Notes: a model not told the origin generated them from the letters alone. Counted from the first letter of the stretch, positions 36,074-45,989 are shown. The stretch: DNA of 64,000 bases from Gemmatimonadaceae bacterium (GCA_016720905.1 JADKJT010000029.1:186001-250000); one strand, 5' to 3'. Program-made: numbers and translations.

Positions 36074-38379
36074 GCCGCGTCCAGTCGCGACCAGGTGATC
36101 CCGTGATCACGCCGGCGCTCGTCGCCGAACATGGCATCACCCCGTTTGAATACGAGCGGTTGCTGACGATGCTGGGACGGGCGCCGACTTTTACGGAGCT
36201 CGGTGTCGTCAGTGCCCTGTGGAGTGAGCATTGCTCGTACAAGCACTCCCGCCCGATGCTGAAGACCCTGCCGACACAGGCGCCCTGGGTCCTGCAGGGG
36301 CCCGGCGAGAATGCGGGGGTGATTGCCGTTGGTGACGGATGGGCAGTGGCCTTCAAGATCGAGTCGCACAACCATCCGTCGGCGGTCGAGCCCTATCAAG
36401 GGGCGGCCACGGGGGTCGGGGGGATTCTGCGCGACGTGTTTACCATGGGGGCGCGCCCCATTGCCCTGCTCAATTCCTTGCGCTTCGGGCCGCTCACTTC
36501 GGGTCGCGTACGCTGGTTGTTCGCCGGTGTCGTCAAAGGCATCGGCGACTACGGCAACTGCGTGGGTGTGCCGACCGTGGGCGGTGAAGTGGTGTTTGAT
36601 CCGTCGTACGAGGGCAATCCGCTGGTCAATGCGATGTGCGTCGGTCTCATGCGTGAGGACGAACTGATGCGCGCCGTCGCGTCAGGCGTCGGCAATCCCA
36701 TCATGGCGGTCGGCGCGCGCACCGGTCGCGATGGAATTCACGGCGCCTCGTTCGCGTCGGAAGACCTGTCGGCGGCGAGCGAGGCGAAGCGACCGATGGT
36801 GCAGGTGGGCGATCCGTTCACCGAGAAGCTGCTCCTGGAAGCGTCGCTTGAGCTGATTCGCAGCGGCCACATCGTGGCGATTCAGGATATGGGCGCCGCC
36901 GGTCTGACGTCGTCGTCCGCCGAGATGGCGGAGCGCGGTGATGTCGGCGTCACCATTGACGTGACCAAGGTGCCGGTGCGCGAACATGGCATGACGCCGT
37001 ACGAGATCCTGTTGTCGGAATCGCAGGAGCGCATGCTGGTGGTGGCTCGGCTCGGACACGAGGAACAGGTTCGCGCGATTCTCTCTCGCTGGGATCTCGA
37101 GGCCGCCGTCATAGGTGAGGTGATTGCGGAGCCCGTCTACCGTGTCACCGAGGGCGACCGCGTGGTGGCGGAGTTCCCCGGCTCCCGGTTGGTGACCGAG
37201 TGTCCGCAATACACGCTGCAAGGGGTGGAGAGCGAGTCGCTGCGGGCGGCCCGGCATCTGGACCCGGCCGACATCATGCCGTTGGCGGAAGAGCGCGATC
37301 ATGGCTGGACGCTGGAGCGGTTGCTGGCGTCCCCGACGATCGCGAGCAAAGCGTGGGTCTGGCGCCAGTACGATTCCACGGTGCGCACCAGCACGGTGCG
37401 TGGACCGGGGAGCGACGCGGCGGTAGTGCGTCTGCACGGCACCAACAAAGCCATCGCCTTGTGCATTGACGGCAATGGTCGCCATGTGGCGCTCTCACCG
37501 CGAAACGGCGGCCGCGCGGCGGTCTGTGAGGCGGCGCGCAATGTGGCATGTACCGGGGCTCGCCCGCGCGCGATCACCAACAACCTGAATTTCGGAAATC
37601 CGAAGAAACCGGAAGTGTATTATCAGCTGAGCGAGGCGATAATCGGGATGGGCGAGGCGTGTACGGTGTTGGAGACACCCGTCACCGGTGGCAATGTGTC
37701 GTTGTACAACGAGAATCCGCAGGGCGCCATCCATCCGACGCCGACGATCGGCATGGTCGGAGTGATCGAATCACTGGCGCATGTGACGCCGTCCGCGTTC
37801 CAGCGTGCCGGCGATCACATTGTCCTGCTGGGCGAACCGACGGACGAGTTGGGCGGCAGTGAGTACCTGCTGGCCATACACGGTCTCACCATCGGTGAGC
37901 CGCCGGTCTGTGATCCGGCGCAGGAGCGTCGGCTCATTGATGCGCTGCTGGACGCGATTGCGTCCGGTGTGGTGTGCTCGGCGCACGACTGCAGTGACGG
38001 GGGCCTGGCGGTCGCACTGGCGGAGTGTGCCATGCTGCAGCGCGACCAGCCATTCGGCTTTGCCGTCGACCTCTCGAAATGGGCACACCTGCCCCATCGC
38101 GCACTGTTGTTTGGCGAGGCGCATGCCCGCGTGGTGATCTCGACCTCGGACGCGACGACGGTTCGGGCGATCGCCGAGCGGCACGGGGTGCCAGCGCACG
38201 TCATCGGTACCGTGACGGACACCGACAGTGGCGCACAGTTCACGATTTCCGACGAGTCATTCAGCGCGCCGATTGCCTGGTTGGCGCGCGCATTTCACGA
38301 AGCGATTCCGACGGCGATGGACGGGGAGACGCCCGCAGCGCATGCGGTGGCCGCCTCGCACGCGCCGCTCACCGACTGA
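36070..38379 (+). CDS. purL: Phosphoribosylformylglycinamidine synthase subunit PurL
   Basis: 769 aa, the short PurL form that needs separate PurS and PurQ, both encoded just upstream. Seen are WSEHCSYKHSRP, ESHNHPSAVEPYQGAATGVGG, MGAAGLTSSSAEMA and the second half VCSAHDCSDGGLAVAL. ATP-dependent conversion of FGAR to FGAM. 14 bases separate it from purF. Confidence 0.97.
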   Translation: MSRVQSRPGDPVITPALVAEHGITPFEYERLLTMLGRAPTFTELGVVSALWSEHCSYKHSRPMLKTLPTQAPWVLQGPGENAGVIAVGDGWAVAFKIESHNHPSAVEPYQGAATGVGGILRDVFTMGARPIALLNSLRFGPLTSGRVRWLFAGVVKGIGDYGNCVGVPTVGGEVVFDPSYEGNPLVNAMCVGLMREDELMRAVASGVGNPIMAVGARTGRDGIHGASFASEDLSAASEAKRPMVQVGDPFTEKLLLEASLELIRSGHIVAIQDMGAAGLTSSSAEMAERGDVGVTIDVTKVPVREHGMTPYEILLSESQERMLVVARLGHEEQVRAILSRWDLEAAVIGEVIAEPVYRVTEGDRVVAEFPGSRLVTECPQYTLQGVESESLRAARHLDPADIMPLAEERDHGWTLERLLASPTIASKAWVWRQYDSTVRTSTVRGPGSDAAVVRLHGTNKAIALCIDGNGRHVALSPRNGGRAAVCEAARNVACTGARPRAITNNLNFGNPKKPEVYYQLSEAIIGMGEACTVLETPVTGGNVSLYNENPQGAIHPTPTIGMVGVIESLAHVTPSAFQRAGDHIVLLGEPTDELGGSEYLLAIHGLTIGEPPVCDPAQERRLIDALLDAIASGVVCSAHDCSDGGLAVALAECAMLQRDQPFGFAVDLSKWAHLPHRALLFGEAHARVVISTSDATTVRAIAERHGVPAHVIGTVTDTDSGAQFTISDESFSAPIAWLARAFHEAIPTAMDGETPAAHAVAASHAPLTD

Positions 38380-38393
38380 TCTGGAGTTCACGC

Positions 38394-39797
38394 ATGTGTG
38401 GCATCTTCGGAGTGTACGGCCATCGCGACGCGGCGGCACTTACCCAACTGGGTCTGTACTCGCTGCAGCATCGCGGACAAGAATCGGCCGGCATTGTGTC
38501 GGTCGACGAGCACGGACACGCGCGGGTCAGCCGGGCGATGGGTCTCGTTTCGGAAGGGTTCGCGGAGTCCGAGATGCTGGAACTGACCGGACCCGTCTCG
38601 ATCGGGCATACGCGGTACAGCACGGCAGGTGCCTCGGCGATCGAAAACGCCCAGCCGATTCTGGCGCGCGTGCGTCGCGGGCACATCGCCCTCGCGCATA
38701 ACGGCAACCTCACCAATGCCATCGAATTGCGTCGGGATCTCGAGGATGACGGTGCGATCTTCTCGTCCACCATGGATTCCGAAGTCATCGTGCATCGGAT
38801 CGCGCGCGCACATGGCGCGTCACCGGAGGCGCGGGTCGCCATGGCGCTTGACGGCGTCGAAGGCGCCTACTGCCTGCTGATCGTGCTCGACGAGACCGTC
38901 ATTGCGGCCCGTGATCCGCACGGCTGGCGTCCGCTCGTCATCGGCAAACTGGGGGACGGGTGGGTGTTCGCGTCGGAGTCGTGCGCGCTCGACATCGTTG
39001 GGGCGACCCTCGAGCGCGAAGTGCAGCCCGGTGAGATTGTCGCGGTGGACGCCCACGGCATACGGTCGCTGCAGGGGTTCACGTCGGCACCCATTCATCG
39101 ATGCGTGTTTGAGCATGTGTACTTTGCCCGACCCGACAGCAAAGTGTTTGGCGGCTCGGTGGATCACTCGCGTCGCGCCTTGGGTCGGCAGTTGGCGCGG
39201 GAGTGTCCGGCACCGGGCGCGGATCTCGTGTTCGCCGTGCCGGATTCCTCAAATTCCGCAGCGCTCGGCTATTCCGAGGAGTCCGGGATTCCGTATGAGT
39301 TCGCGTTGATCCGAAATCACTATATCGGCCGGACGTTCATTCAGCCGACACAGGCGGGCCGGGATGCCAAGGTCAAGGTGAAGTACAATCCGGTACGCGA
39401 GTTGCTGGACGGCAAACGCGTGGTGATGGTCGACGACTCGATCGTGCGCGGCACCACCACGCGCGGACTCGTGTCGCTGGTTCGCGCGGCCGGGGCGCGA
39501 GAGGTGCACATGCGCGTCAGCAGTCCCCCCATCATCAGCCCGTGCTACTACGGCATCGACACGCCGCGCCGTCAGGAGTTGATTGCCGCGCAGATGACTC
39601 ACGAGCAGCTGGTGCGTCATTTGGGCGTGGACACGTTGGGCTACCTGACGCTCGACGGCATGCTGGATGCGATGCCGGACGGCCCGGGTGGCTATTGCCA
39701 CGCGTGTTTTTCCGGACGGTATCCGACTGCGACGCCGGCGGAGCCGGAACTTTTGCGAGCGGGTGGTGCGCAGGGCATCCCCGCCGGGATTGCCTGA
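38394..39797 (+). CDS. purF: Amidophosphoribosyltransferase
   Basis: 467 aa from the ATG at 38394. The catalytic Cys is residue 2 (MCGIFGVYG), so no propeptide is needed. HRGQESAGI, GHTRYST and NGNLTNA belong to the glutaminase half; VVMVDDSIVRGTT is the PRPP loop. No cluster-ligand cysteine set like that of Bacillus PurF is obvious beyond CHACFSG near the end. First committed step of purine synthesis. The frame extends far upstream, but that is a shadow of purL. Confidence 0.96.
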   Translation: MCGIFGVYGHRDAAALTQLGLYSLQHRGQESAGIVSVDEHGHARVSRAMGLVSEGFAESEMLELTGPVSIGHTRYSTAGASAIENAQPILARVRRGHIALAHNGNLTNAIELRRDLEDDGAIFSSTMDSEVIVHRIARAHGASPEARVAMALDGVEGAYCLLIVLDETVIAARDPHGWRPLVIGKLGDGWVFASESCALDIVGATLEREVQPGEIVAVDAHGIRSLQGFTSAPIHRCVFEHVYFARPDSKVFGGSVDHSRRALGRQLARECPAPGADLVFAVPDSSNSAALGYSEESGIPYEFALIRNHYIGRTFIQPTQAGRDAKVKVKYNPVRELLDGKRVVMVDDSIVRGTTTRGLVSLVRAAGAREVHMRVSSPPIISPCYYGIDTPRRQELIAAQMTHEQLVRHLGVDTLGYLTLDGMLDAMPDGPGGYCHACFSGRYPTATPAEPELLRAGGAQGIPAGIA

Positions 39798-39821
39798 TCA
39801 CCCACTAGCGGAGATTCGCCC

Positions 39822-42506
39822 GTGACGCGCACCGTCTACTCCTTCGGCAATGGCAGGTCGGACGGCACCCGCGAGATGAAGGCGGTGCTGGGCGGCAAGG
39901 GCGCGAATCTCGCGGAGATGACGAATCTTGGCGTGCCCGTCCCGCCGGGATTCATCATCGCCACCGGCGAATGCGTGGCGTACCTCGACAATGGGTCCAT
40001 CGCGGAGCGTCTTCGTGACGAGGTCGCCGCGGCCCTGCGGCAACTCGAGACCGCCAGCGGGAAACAGTTTGGGGATCCAGCGAATCCGCTGCTGGTGTCA
40101 GTGCGCTCGGGCGCCGCGGTCTCCATGCCGGGTATGATGGAGACGATCCTCAATCTTGGACTGAACGACGAGACGGTTGAGGGATTGGCGCGTGCCAGCG
40201 GCAATCCCCGCTTCGCATTTGACTCGTACCGTCGCTTCCTGCAGATGTATGCCGACGTGGTGCTCGCCGTGCCCATCTCGCGGTTCGAGCAACTGCTCAG
40301 TTCGAAACGCCTGGCACATGGGGTGGCGACGGATGCGGAGCTGCCGGCTGAGGCGCTGCGTACACTGGTCGCCGAATACAAGCAGGTGATTCGCCTCGGC
40401 GCCGGTCGGGAATTCCCGATGGACCCGCGCGAGCAGTTGTGGGGCGCCATCGAAGCGGTGTGGCGTTCATGGACGCTGAAGAAGGCGGTGGACTACCGGC
40501 GCGTGAACGGCATCTCGCACACGCTCGGCACGGCGGTCAGCATCGTGTCGATGGTTTTCGGCAATATGGGCGATGATTCCGGGACCGGCGTGGCCTTCAC
40601 GCGCGATCCCTCCACGGGAGAACGGCGCTTCTACGGCGAGTTCCTGGTCAATGCGCAGGGTGAAGACGTGGTGGCCGGCATTCGCACACCGTTGCACATC
40701 GATGAAATGGCGCAGCATCTGCCGGCGGCGTACGCGCAATTGCTCGAGACGCAAAGCGTCCTTGAGCAGCATTTTCGCGAGATGCAGGATCTCGAGTTCA
40801 CCGTGGAGCGGGGGACGCTGTACCTGCTGCAGACGCGGACGGGCAAACGCACCACGGCAGCGGCGCTTCGCATTGCCACGGAGATGGTGACGGAGGGATT
40901 GATCGATCAGCATGAGGCGGTGCGCCGTATCCAGCCGAACCAGCTCGATCAGTTGCTGCACCGCGTGATCAGCCCGACCGTGCGGGCGACCCCGATTGCG
41001 ATCGGGTTGCCGGCCAGCCCCGGGGCCGCCAGCGGCATGGCCGTGTTTGATCCGGACGCCGCGGAGCAACGCGCCGCAAAGGGGGAGCATGTCATTCTGG
41101 TACGCGAGGAGACGACGCCGGAGGACTTTCACGGCATCGTCGCCGCGCGCGCCGTGCTGACAGCCCGCGGCGGCATGACGTCGCACGCCGCCGTCGTGGC
41201 GCGGGGCATGGGCAAATGCGCCATCGTCGGATGCACGGCGGTGGAGATTTCGCATCAGCAACGTCAGCTGAAAGTCGGCGACATCATCGTGCGAGAAGGC
41301 GAGTTCATCACGCTCGATGGCGGCACGGGCCGCGTGTTTCTCGGTGATTTGCCCATGGTACCCAGTGAGGTGATGCGCGTGAACAGCGGGACACTCGCCG
41401 CGAGCGAGTCCCCGGTGTACCAGTCGTTCGCGCGCCTCATGACCTGGGCCGATGCCGAGCGTCGACTGAGGGTGCGCGCCAACGCCGACACCCCCCGCGA
41501 TGCGCGGGTCGCCCGCAGTTTTGGCGCGGAAGGCATTGGCCTTTGTCGCACCGAACACATGTTCTTTGAAGGGGATCGCATTGTCGGGATGCGCGAGATG
41601 ATTGTCGCACGCGACGAAGGGGGGAGGCGACGCGCGCTCGAGAAGCTGTTGCCAATGCAGCGCGCGGACTTCGAGGGCATCTTCGAGGCGATGGATGGCC
41701 TTCCGGTCACTATTCGACTCCTCGATCCACCGTTGCATGAATTCCTGCCCCACGACGGCAAGGAATCGGTGATCCTGGCGCAAACACTGGGGATTCCGCG
41801 CGCGGAACTTACGCGAATCGTTTCGGCACTGCGCGAATCCAATCCGATGCTCGGCCATCGTGGATGTCGCCTCGGCATCGTGTATCCGGAAATCACCGAG
41901 ATGCAGGCGCGGGCGATCTTCGAGGCCGCGGTGCGTGTCTCGCGACGTGGCATTGAAGTGCACCCCGAGATCATGGTGCCGCTGGTGGCAGACGTTGCGG
42001 AGTTTCGCCACCAGCACGCGGTCATCCAACGGGCAGCGGAGAGCGTGATGGGCGTCATGGGCGAACCGGTTCCGTACCTGACGGGCACGATGATCGAGTT
42101 GCCTCGCGCGGCGCTGACGGCTGACGAGATCGCGACGGAGGCCGAGTTCTTTTCGTTCGGCACGAACGACCTGACGCAGACGACTTTCGGCTTGAGTCGT
42201 GACGATTCCGGTCGATTCCTGCCGCATTATCTGGAGATGGGACTGTTGGCCGACGATCCGTTTCAGGTGCTGGATCGACGTGGCGTCGGCAAGCTCATTC
42301 GCATGGCGGTCCACGATGGTCGGGCCGTGCGCCCGGGACTCAAAGTCGGCATCTGCGGCGAACATGGCGGTGACCCACAGTCCATCGCCTTCTGCCACGG
42401 CATTGGCATGGACTATGTCTCGTGCTCGCCGTATCGCGTGCCGATTGCGCGACTTGCCGCAGCGCACGCGGCGCTGGCGGAGGGAACATCCGCCACCAGG
42501 CATTGA
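39822..42506 (+). CDS. ppdK: Pyruvate, phosphate dikinase
   Basis: 894 aa, full length, from GTG 39822. ATP-grasp N-terminus (VLGGKGANLAEMTNLGVPVPPGF, RSGAAVSMPGMMETILNLG), phosphohistidine domain with the transferred-phosphate His455 in GGMTSHAAVVARGMGK, and the PEP/pyruvate barrel (SFGTNDLTQTTFG, CGEHGGDP). Interconverts pyruvate, ATP, Pi and PEP, AMP, PPi, so it links glycolysis and gluconeogenesis. It follows purF by 24 bases and may be co-transcribed with the purine genes. Confidence 0.96.
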   Translation: MTRTVYSFGNGRSDGTREMKAVLGGKGANLAEMTNLGVPVPPGFIIATGECVAYLDNGSIAERLRDEVAAALRQLETASGKQFGDPANPLLVSVRSGAAVSMPGMMETILNLGLNDETVEGLARASGNPRFAFDSYRRFLQMYADVVLAVPISRFEQLLSSKRLAHGVATDAELPAEALRTLVAEYKQVIRLGAGREFPMDPREQLWGAIEAVWRSWTLKKAVDYRRVNGISHTLGTAVSIVSMVFGNMGDDSGTGVAFTRDPSTGERRFYGEFLVNAQGEDVVAGIRTPLHIDEMAQHLPAAYAQLLETQSVLEQHFREMQDLEFTVERGTLYLLQTRTGKRTTAAALRIATEMVTEGLIDQHEAVRRIQPNQLDQLLHRVISPTVRATPIAIGLPASPGAASGMAVFDPDAAEQRAAKGEHVILVREETTPEDFHGIVAARAVLTARGGMTSHAAVVARGMGKCAIVGCTAVEISHQQRQLKVGDIIVREGEFITLDGGTGRVFLGDLPMVPSEVMRVNSGTLAASESPVYQSFARLMTWADAERRLRVRANADTPRDARVARSFGAEGIGLCRTEHMFFEGDRIVGMREMIVARDEGGRRRALEKLLPMQRADFEGIFEAMDGLPVTIRLLDPPLHEFLPHDGKESVILAQTLGIPRAELTRIVSALRESNPMLGHRGCRLGIVYPEITEMQARAIFEAAVRVSRRGIEVHPEIMVPLVADVAEFRHQHAVIQRAAESVMGVMGEPVPYLTGTMIELPRAALTADEIATEAEFFSFGTNDLTQTTFGLSRDDSGRFLPHYLEMGLLADDPFQVLDRRGVGKLIRMAVHDGRAVRPGLKVGICGEHGGDPQSIAFCHGIGMDYVSCSPYRVPIARLAAAHAALAEGTSATRH

Positions 42507-42509
42507 GTG

Positions 42510-43871
42510 ATGAACGCGCCGGCTTTTCCACGTCCAGACCGTATCGCCGTCATTGGTGCCGGGCCGTCGGGCATCACGGCCGTGAAGAACCTGTTGGACG
42601 CGGGATTTCGGAACATTGTATGCTATGATCGGAATGAAGCCGTGGGTGGCAATTGGCTGTATCACCCGGGCTCGTCGCACTCAAGCGTGTTCGAGACCAC
42701 GCACATCATCAGCTCAAAGTCGCTGTCGCAGTATCATGACTTTCCGATGCCGTCGTGGTATCCGGACTACCCCTCCCACACGCAACTGGCCGCGTACTTC
42801 CAGTCGTATGCCCGTCATTTCGGCCTGGAGCAGTTTGTCCGCTTCGGCACCGAGGTGCACCAGGCCGAACCGACGGCCGAGGGCAGCTGGCAACTCACGG
42901 TTGAGTGCGAAGGCGTTGTCGAAACGTCGGTATGTGATGCGTTGGTCGTGGCGAACGGGCATCACTGGCGTCCCCGAGCGCCGACGTATCCGGGATCCTT
43001 CACGGGAACAATCCTCCATTCACACGACTTCAAACGCGCGGCCCCCTTCGCCGGGCAACGCGTGTTGGTCATCGGCGGTGGCAACTCCGCATGCGATGTC
43101 GCGGTCGAGACGTCACGCGTCTCGGCGCACACCGATCTTTCATGGCGCCGCGGCTACTGGATCGTGCCGAAGTTTCTTTTCGGTCAGCCGTCCGATATTG
43201 TCGGTGCGCAATCCCGGTTCCTTCCGCGTGCCGTCCGGTCGCGCATAAATGCCGGACTTCTGCGACTCCTGCAGGGTCCGAACTCGCGCTACGGCCTGCA
43301 GGAGCCCGATCATGCGTTCGGCGCCACGCACCCGACGGTCAACTCCGAATTGCTGTATGCGCTCCGCCATGGACATATCGGGCCGCGCCCCGACATTGCA
43401 CGTTTCGATGGTCGCGTCGTGCACTTCACCGACGGATCGAGCGCGGAGTACGACGTCATCATTGCCTGCACGGGCTATTGGATATCCCACCCGTTTTTCC
43501 GATCCGATCTGATCGACTTCTCAAAGGGCCCCGTGCCGCTGTACCTGCGCATGTTCCCTGCGCGATTCCCGTCCCTCGCCTTCGTGGGACTGTTCCAGCC
43601 GCTGGGTTGCATCTGGCCGGCCGCCGAATTGCAGGCCAAGGTGCTTGCGCGCCGATGGAGCGGCGCATGGACGCCACCGGCGGACCTCGAGGCAGCCATT
43701 TCGCGCGAGCTGCGCCACCCGGACTATCCGCAAGTCGACTCGCCTCGCCATACCATCACGGTGGACTATCATCGATTCAAGGCGCGGCTGCTCCGACAGC
43801 TACCCGGGGGATGGCGCTCCACCGATCCCGTGACGGATCTCGTCGACATACGTCAACGCGCGCCGACCTGA
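42510..43871 (+). CDS. Flavin-containing monooxygenase
   Basis: 453 aa from ATG 42510 (a GTG directly before it, at 42507, is possible). FAD fold VIGAGPSGITAVKNLL, the FMO fingerprint FTGTILHSHDF (FxGxxxHxxxF) and the NADPH site VIGGGNSACDVAVE are all present, together with IACTGYW. Oxygenates a soft nucleophile (N or S) in a small molecule; the substrate cannot be told. Two bases after ppdK's stop region, last gene of the plus-strand run. Confidence 0.92.
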   Translation: MNAPAFPRPDRIAVIGAGPSGITAVKNLLDAGFRNIVCYDRNEAVGGNWLYHPGSSHSSVFETTHIISSKSLSQYHDFPMPSWYPDYPSHTQLAAYFQSYARHFGLEQFVRFGTEVHQAEPTAEGSWQLTVECEGVVETSVCDALVVANGHHWRPRAPTYPGSFTGTILHSHDFKRAAPFAGQRVLVIGGGNSACDVAVETSRVSAHTDLSWRRGYWIVPKFLFGQPSDIVGAQSRFLPRAVRSRINAGLLRLLQGPNSRYGLQEPDHAFGATHPTVNSELLYALRHGHIGPRPDIARFDGRVVHFTDGSSAEYDVIIACTGYWISHPFFRSDLIDFSKGPVPLYLRMFPARFPSLAFVGLFQPLGCIWPAAELQAKVLARRWSGAWTPPADLEAAISRELRHPDYPQVDSPRHTITVDYHRFKARLLRQLPGGWRSTDPVTDLVDIRQRAPT

Positions 43872-44024
43872 GTTGTATCCGTTGCGGGGTCGGACCGTCA
43901 CCCCGCTGGCCGCACTTATTACGTGAAGCGGGATCCGTCGTGACAGCAGCCCTCGCGCGTCGTCGATGATGCGAACGCGCAGGGAGACGTTGCGGCACGT
44001 GGCCGACACGCCTTGACGCGCACG

Positions 44025-44528
44025 ATGAATGAGGCGCGCATGGTCGGTGTATCGATCGCTGCCCTGTCACTGTTGCTGACGCTACCAGGGGCCAGTCCCG
44101 CTGTCGCTCGCGACGCGTCGGCGTCACTGCCGGGCATCAAGATGCCGCATGTGCCGATGCCCAAGGTGCGCCTGCCGCGCCTGACGAAACGCAACGGCTC
44201 CAGCGAGGCGGTCGTGCAGACCAAGCGACGTCTCAAGGCGCTGGTGGGGGACCAGGAGGCGTGGTACTCGGACCATGGCAGCTACGGCGCGAATGCGAAT
44301 ACCATGGCGCGAAACGCCACGCGAACGGATTCGTCGTTCGACAAGGTGCAGATTCAGGTGTTGTACGCAGGCAAGAAAGGCTGGACGGCCATGGCGTCGC
44401 ACCCCGATGCACCGGGTAAGAGCTGCGTGATCTACGTGGGCTACCGCAACGCGCTCCCGATGATCCCCCGTACGCGAGCGGACGCCCTGGATGCATCGGC
44501 CGAGGCGCAACCGGCCTGTGATCGCTGA
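44025..44528 (+). CDS. Small secreted protein, unknown, with pilin-head-like segment
   Basis: 167 aa from ATG 44025 (a TTG at 44013 and an ATG at 44040 also fit). Signal peptide: MVGVSIAALSLLLTLPGASPAVA, cut probably after VA-RDAS. A Pro/Lys-rich segment (IKMPHVPMPKVRLPRLTK) follows. The C-terminal 110 residues (LVGDQEAWYSDHGSYGANANTM, then VQIQVLYAGKKGWTAMASHP and CVIYVG) recall the globular part of type IV pilin-like proteins, but the pilin N-terminal helix is absent. Two cysteines may form a disulfide. 43872-44024 shows no clear gene or promoter. Confidence 0.7.
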   Translation: MNEARMVGVSIAALSLLLTLPGASPAVARDASASLPGIKMPHVPMPKVRLPRLTKRNGSSEAVVQTKRRLKALVGDQEAWYSDHGSYGANANTMARNATRTDSSFDKVQIQVLYAGKKGWTAMASHPDAPGKSCVIYVGYRNALPMIPRTRADALDASAEAQPACDR

Positions 44529-44546
44529 TCGCTCGGCATAGTCGAA

Positions 44547-44594
44547 CAAACGCACAACGCCCCGCCGACGAATCGGCGGGGCGTTGTGCGTTTG
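44547..44594. terminator. Long perfect hairpin, likely bidirectional terminator
   Basis: 22-bp uninterrupted stem (44547-44568 with 44573-44594) and a 4-base loop (CGAA on plus, TTCG on minus). It lies between the convergent secreted-protein gene and ssrA and could stop transcription from both sides; the flanks give short T-rich ends (TTTGGTT on plus, TTTGTT on minus) rather than a full T tract. Confidence 0.85.
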
Positions 44595-44604
44595 GTTATC
44601 CACC

Positions 44605-44961
44605 TAGTGGAGGTGGGGGAATCGAACCCCTGTCCGAGACTAGATCGACCTCAGCGTCTACGTGCGTATCCTATTGATTGAGGTCTCCGTTCACTGGCCA
44701 ACAGGAAGCCCATGAACGAACAAGTCTACAGTTGTTTCGCCCGACGGCGGCAGACGCACCGCCAGACTAGCCCAGATTTGCGATACTCACGTGCCGCCCC
44801 GGGCGGGCTGCCTCGTGAGCACTGCCGGGTAACCCGAAGGTTACGCGGCGAGCGCCAGGTTGTTGTTGGCGATTGTGATTTTCCCGAGTGTTTTACCAGG
44901 TGCTCGAGGACCTGGGCACGCAACCAAAGCTTCACCAACCCCGTCGAAGCCAGTCACCCCC
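44605..44961 (-). ncRNA. ssrA: tmRNA
   Basis: Transfer-messenger RNA that rescues stalled ribosomes. The 5' end on the minus strand is GGGGGTGACTGGCTTCGACG, the universal opening; the 3' part holds the T arm GGTTCGATTCC. The acceptor stem GGGGGTG/CACCTCC pairs over 7 bp with one G-U. The genome reads ACTA, not ACCA, at the 3' end, so CCA must be added. The tag frame is at 44870-44844 with TAA: GCC AAC AAC AAC CTG GCG CTC GCC GCG, tag ANNNLALAA, ending in the expected LAA. A weak promoter (TTGCCG, 15 bases, TATCTT) lies inside the dusB end. Only 10 bases separate it from dusB's stop. Confidence 0.96.
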
Positions 44962-44971
44962 GAACGGCACC

Positions 44972-45989
44972 CTAAAGATAGCTGCAGTCAGGGCTCGGCA
45001 ACAGCCGTTGGGGCGATTCCAGGTACCGCGTGAAGATGCCCTCGACTTCCGAGAAGTCCCGGACCTGATGCAGCAACTTGCGCAGTTCGGCGGAACCCGG
45101 AAGGCCCTTCACGTACCATCCCAGATGTTTGCGGAATTCCAGCGCCGCGCCGAGGGGATCGATTTCGTACTCCTGCACCATCCGTGCATGGGCGAGTGCG
45201 AGCGCAAATCGTTCGTGAACATCCGGCGTCTCCGGCAACGGCAATCCGTCAAGCAAGGCGCGCGTGTGTCGAAAGACCCACGGCTGGCCAAACGATCCTC
45301 GGCCGATCATGATGCCATCGCATCGGGTATGCTCGTACATCCGGAACGCGTCATTGGCCGTCTTGATATCACCGTTGCCAAGGACCGGGATGTCGAGCGC
45401 GGCGACCACAGCGGCGATCTCGTCCCAGCTGGCAAGACCCGAGTACATCTGCGTTCGTGTGCGCGCATGCAGGGCCAACACCCGCGCGCCGGCGTCCTGA
45501 CATCGCAGCGCAATCCCCACCGGGTCCCGCATCTCTTCATTCCAACCGCTGCGGATCTTGCAGGTCACCGGAAGATGCGTCGCGCGGGATACGGCGCGAA
45601 TGATGGTCTGCACCAGGTCGAGATCGCGGAGACAGCCCGAGCCGCCGTTCCGGCGAACGACCTTCTTGACCGGACACCCGAAGTTGATGTCCACGAAGTC
45701 GGGCTCGAACAGGTCGGTGACCATGGCGGCCGCATCCGCCATGGCATCGGGTTCCGCTCCAAAAATCTGGACGCCGATCGGGCGCTCTTCCTCGGCGAAT
45801 CGCAATTTGCTGACCGTCGCCGGATTCTCCCGACGGATGCCCTCGGCCGACAGAAACTCCGTCACCACCACGTCCGCCCCGTGCTGATGGCACAAACGCC
45901 GAAAAGGCGATTCCGAGACACCCGCCATGGGGGGCCAGGTAAAGCGGGACCGCGTGGGGGGACTGGAACGGAAACACCTTGCGGGCCAT
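44972..45989 (-). pseudogene. dusB: tRNA-dihydrouridine synthase DusB, frameshifted near the N-terminus
   Basis: The start MARKVFPFQSPHAVPLYLAP (ATG 45989) and the body MAGVSESPFRRLCHQHGADVV are in different frames. They join at a run of six C on the minus strand (45934-45929); with five C the reading would be LAPMAGV, the conserved DusB N-terminus. The rest is intact: INFGCPVKKVVRRNGGSGC with the catalytic Cys, CKIRSGWN, LHARTRTQMYSG, GNGDI and IGRGSFG. An ATG at 45928 could give a 318-aa product without the first strand. Either a homopolymer error, a slippage-prone run, or true loss. Dihydrouridine enzyme using FMN. Confidence 0.9.

Noticed and set aside
40467..42680. Long open frame (737 codons) on the minus strand opposite ppdK
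   Set aside because: It is a high-GC shadow frame; composition is Arg/His-rich with no family motif, while ppdK on the plus strand is complete.
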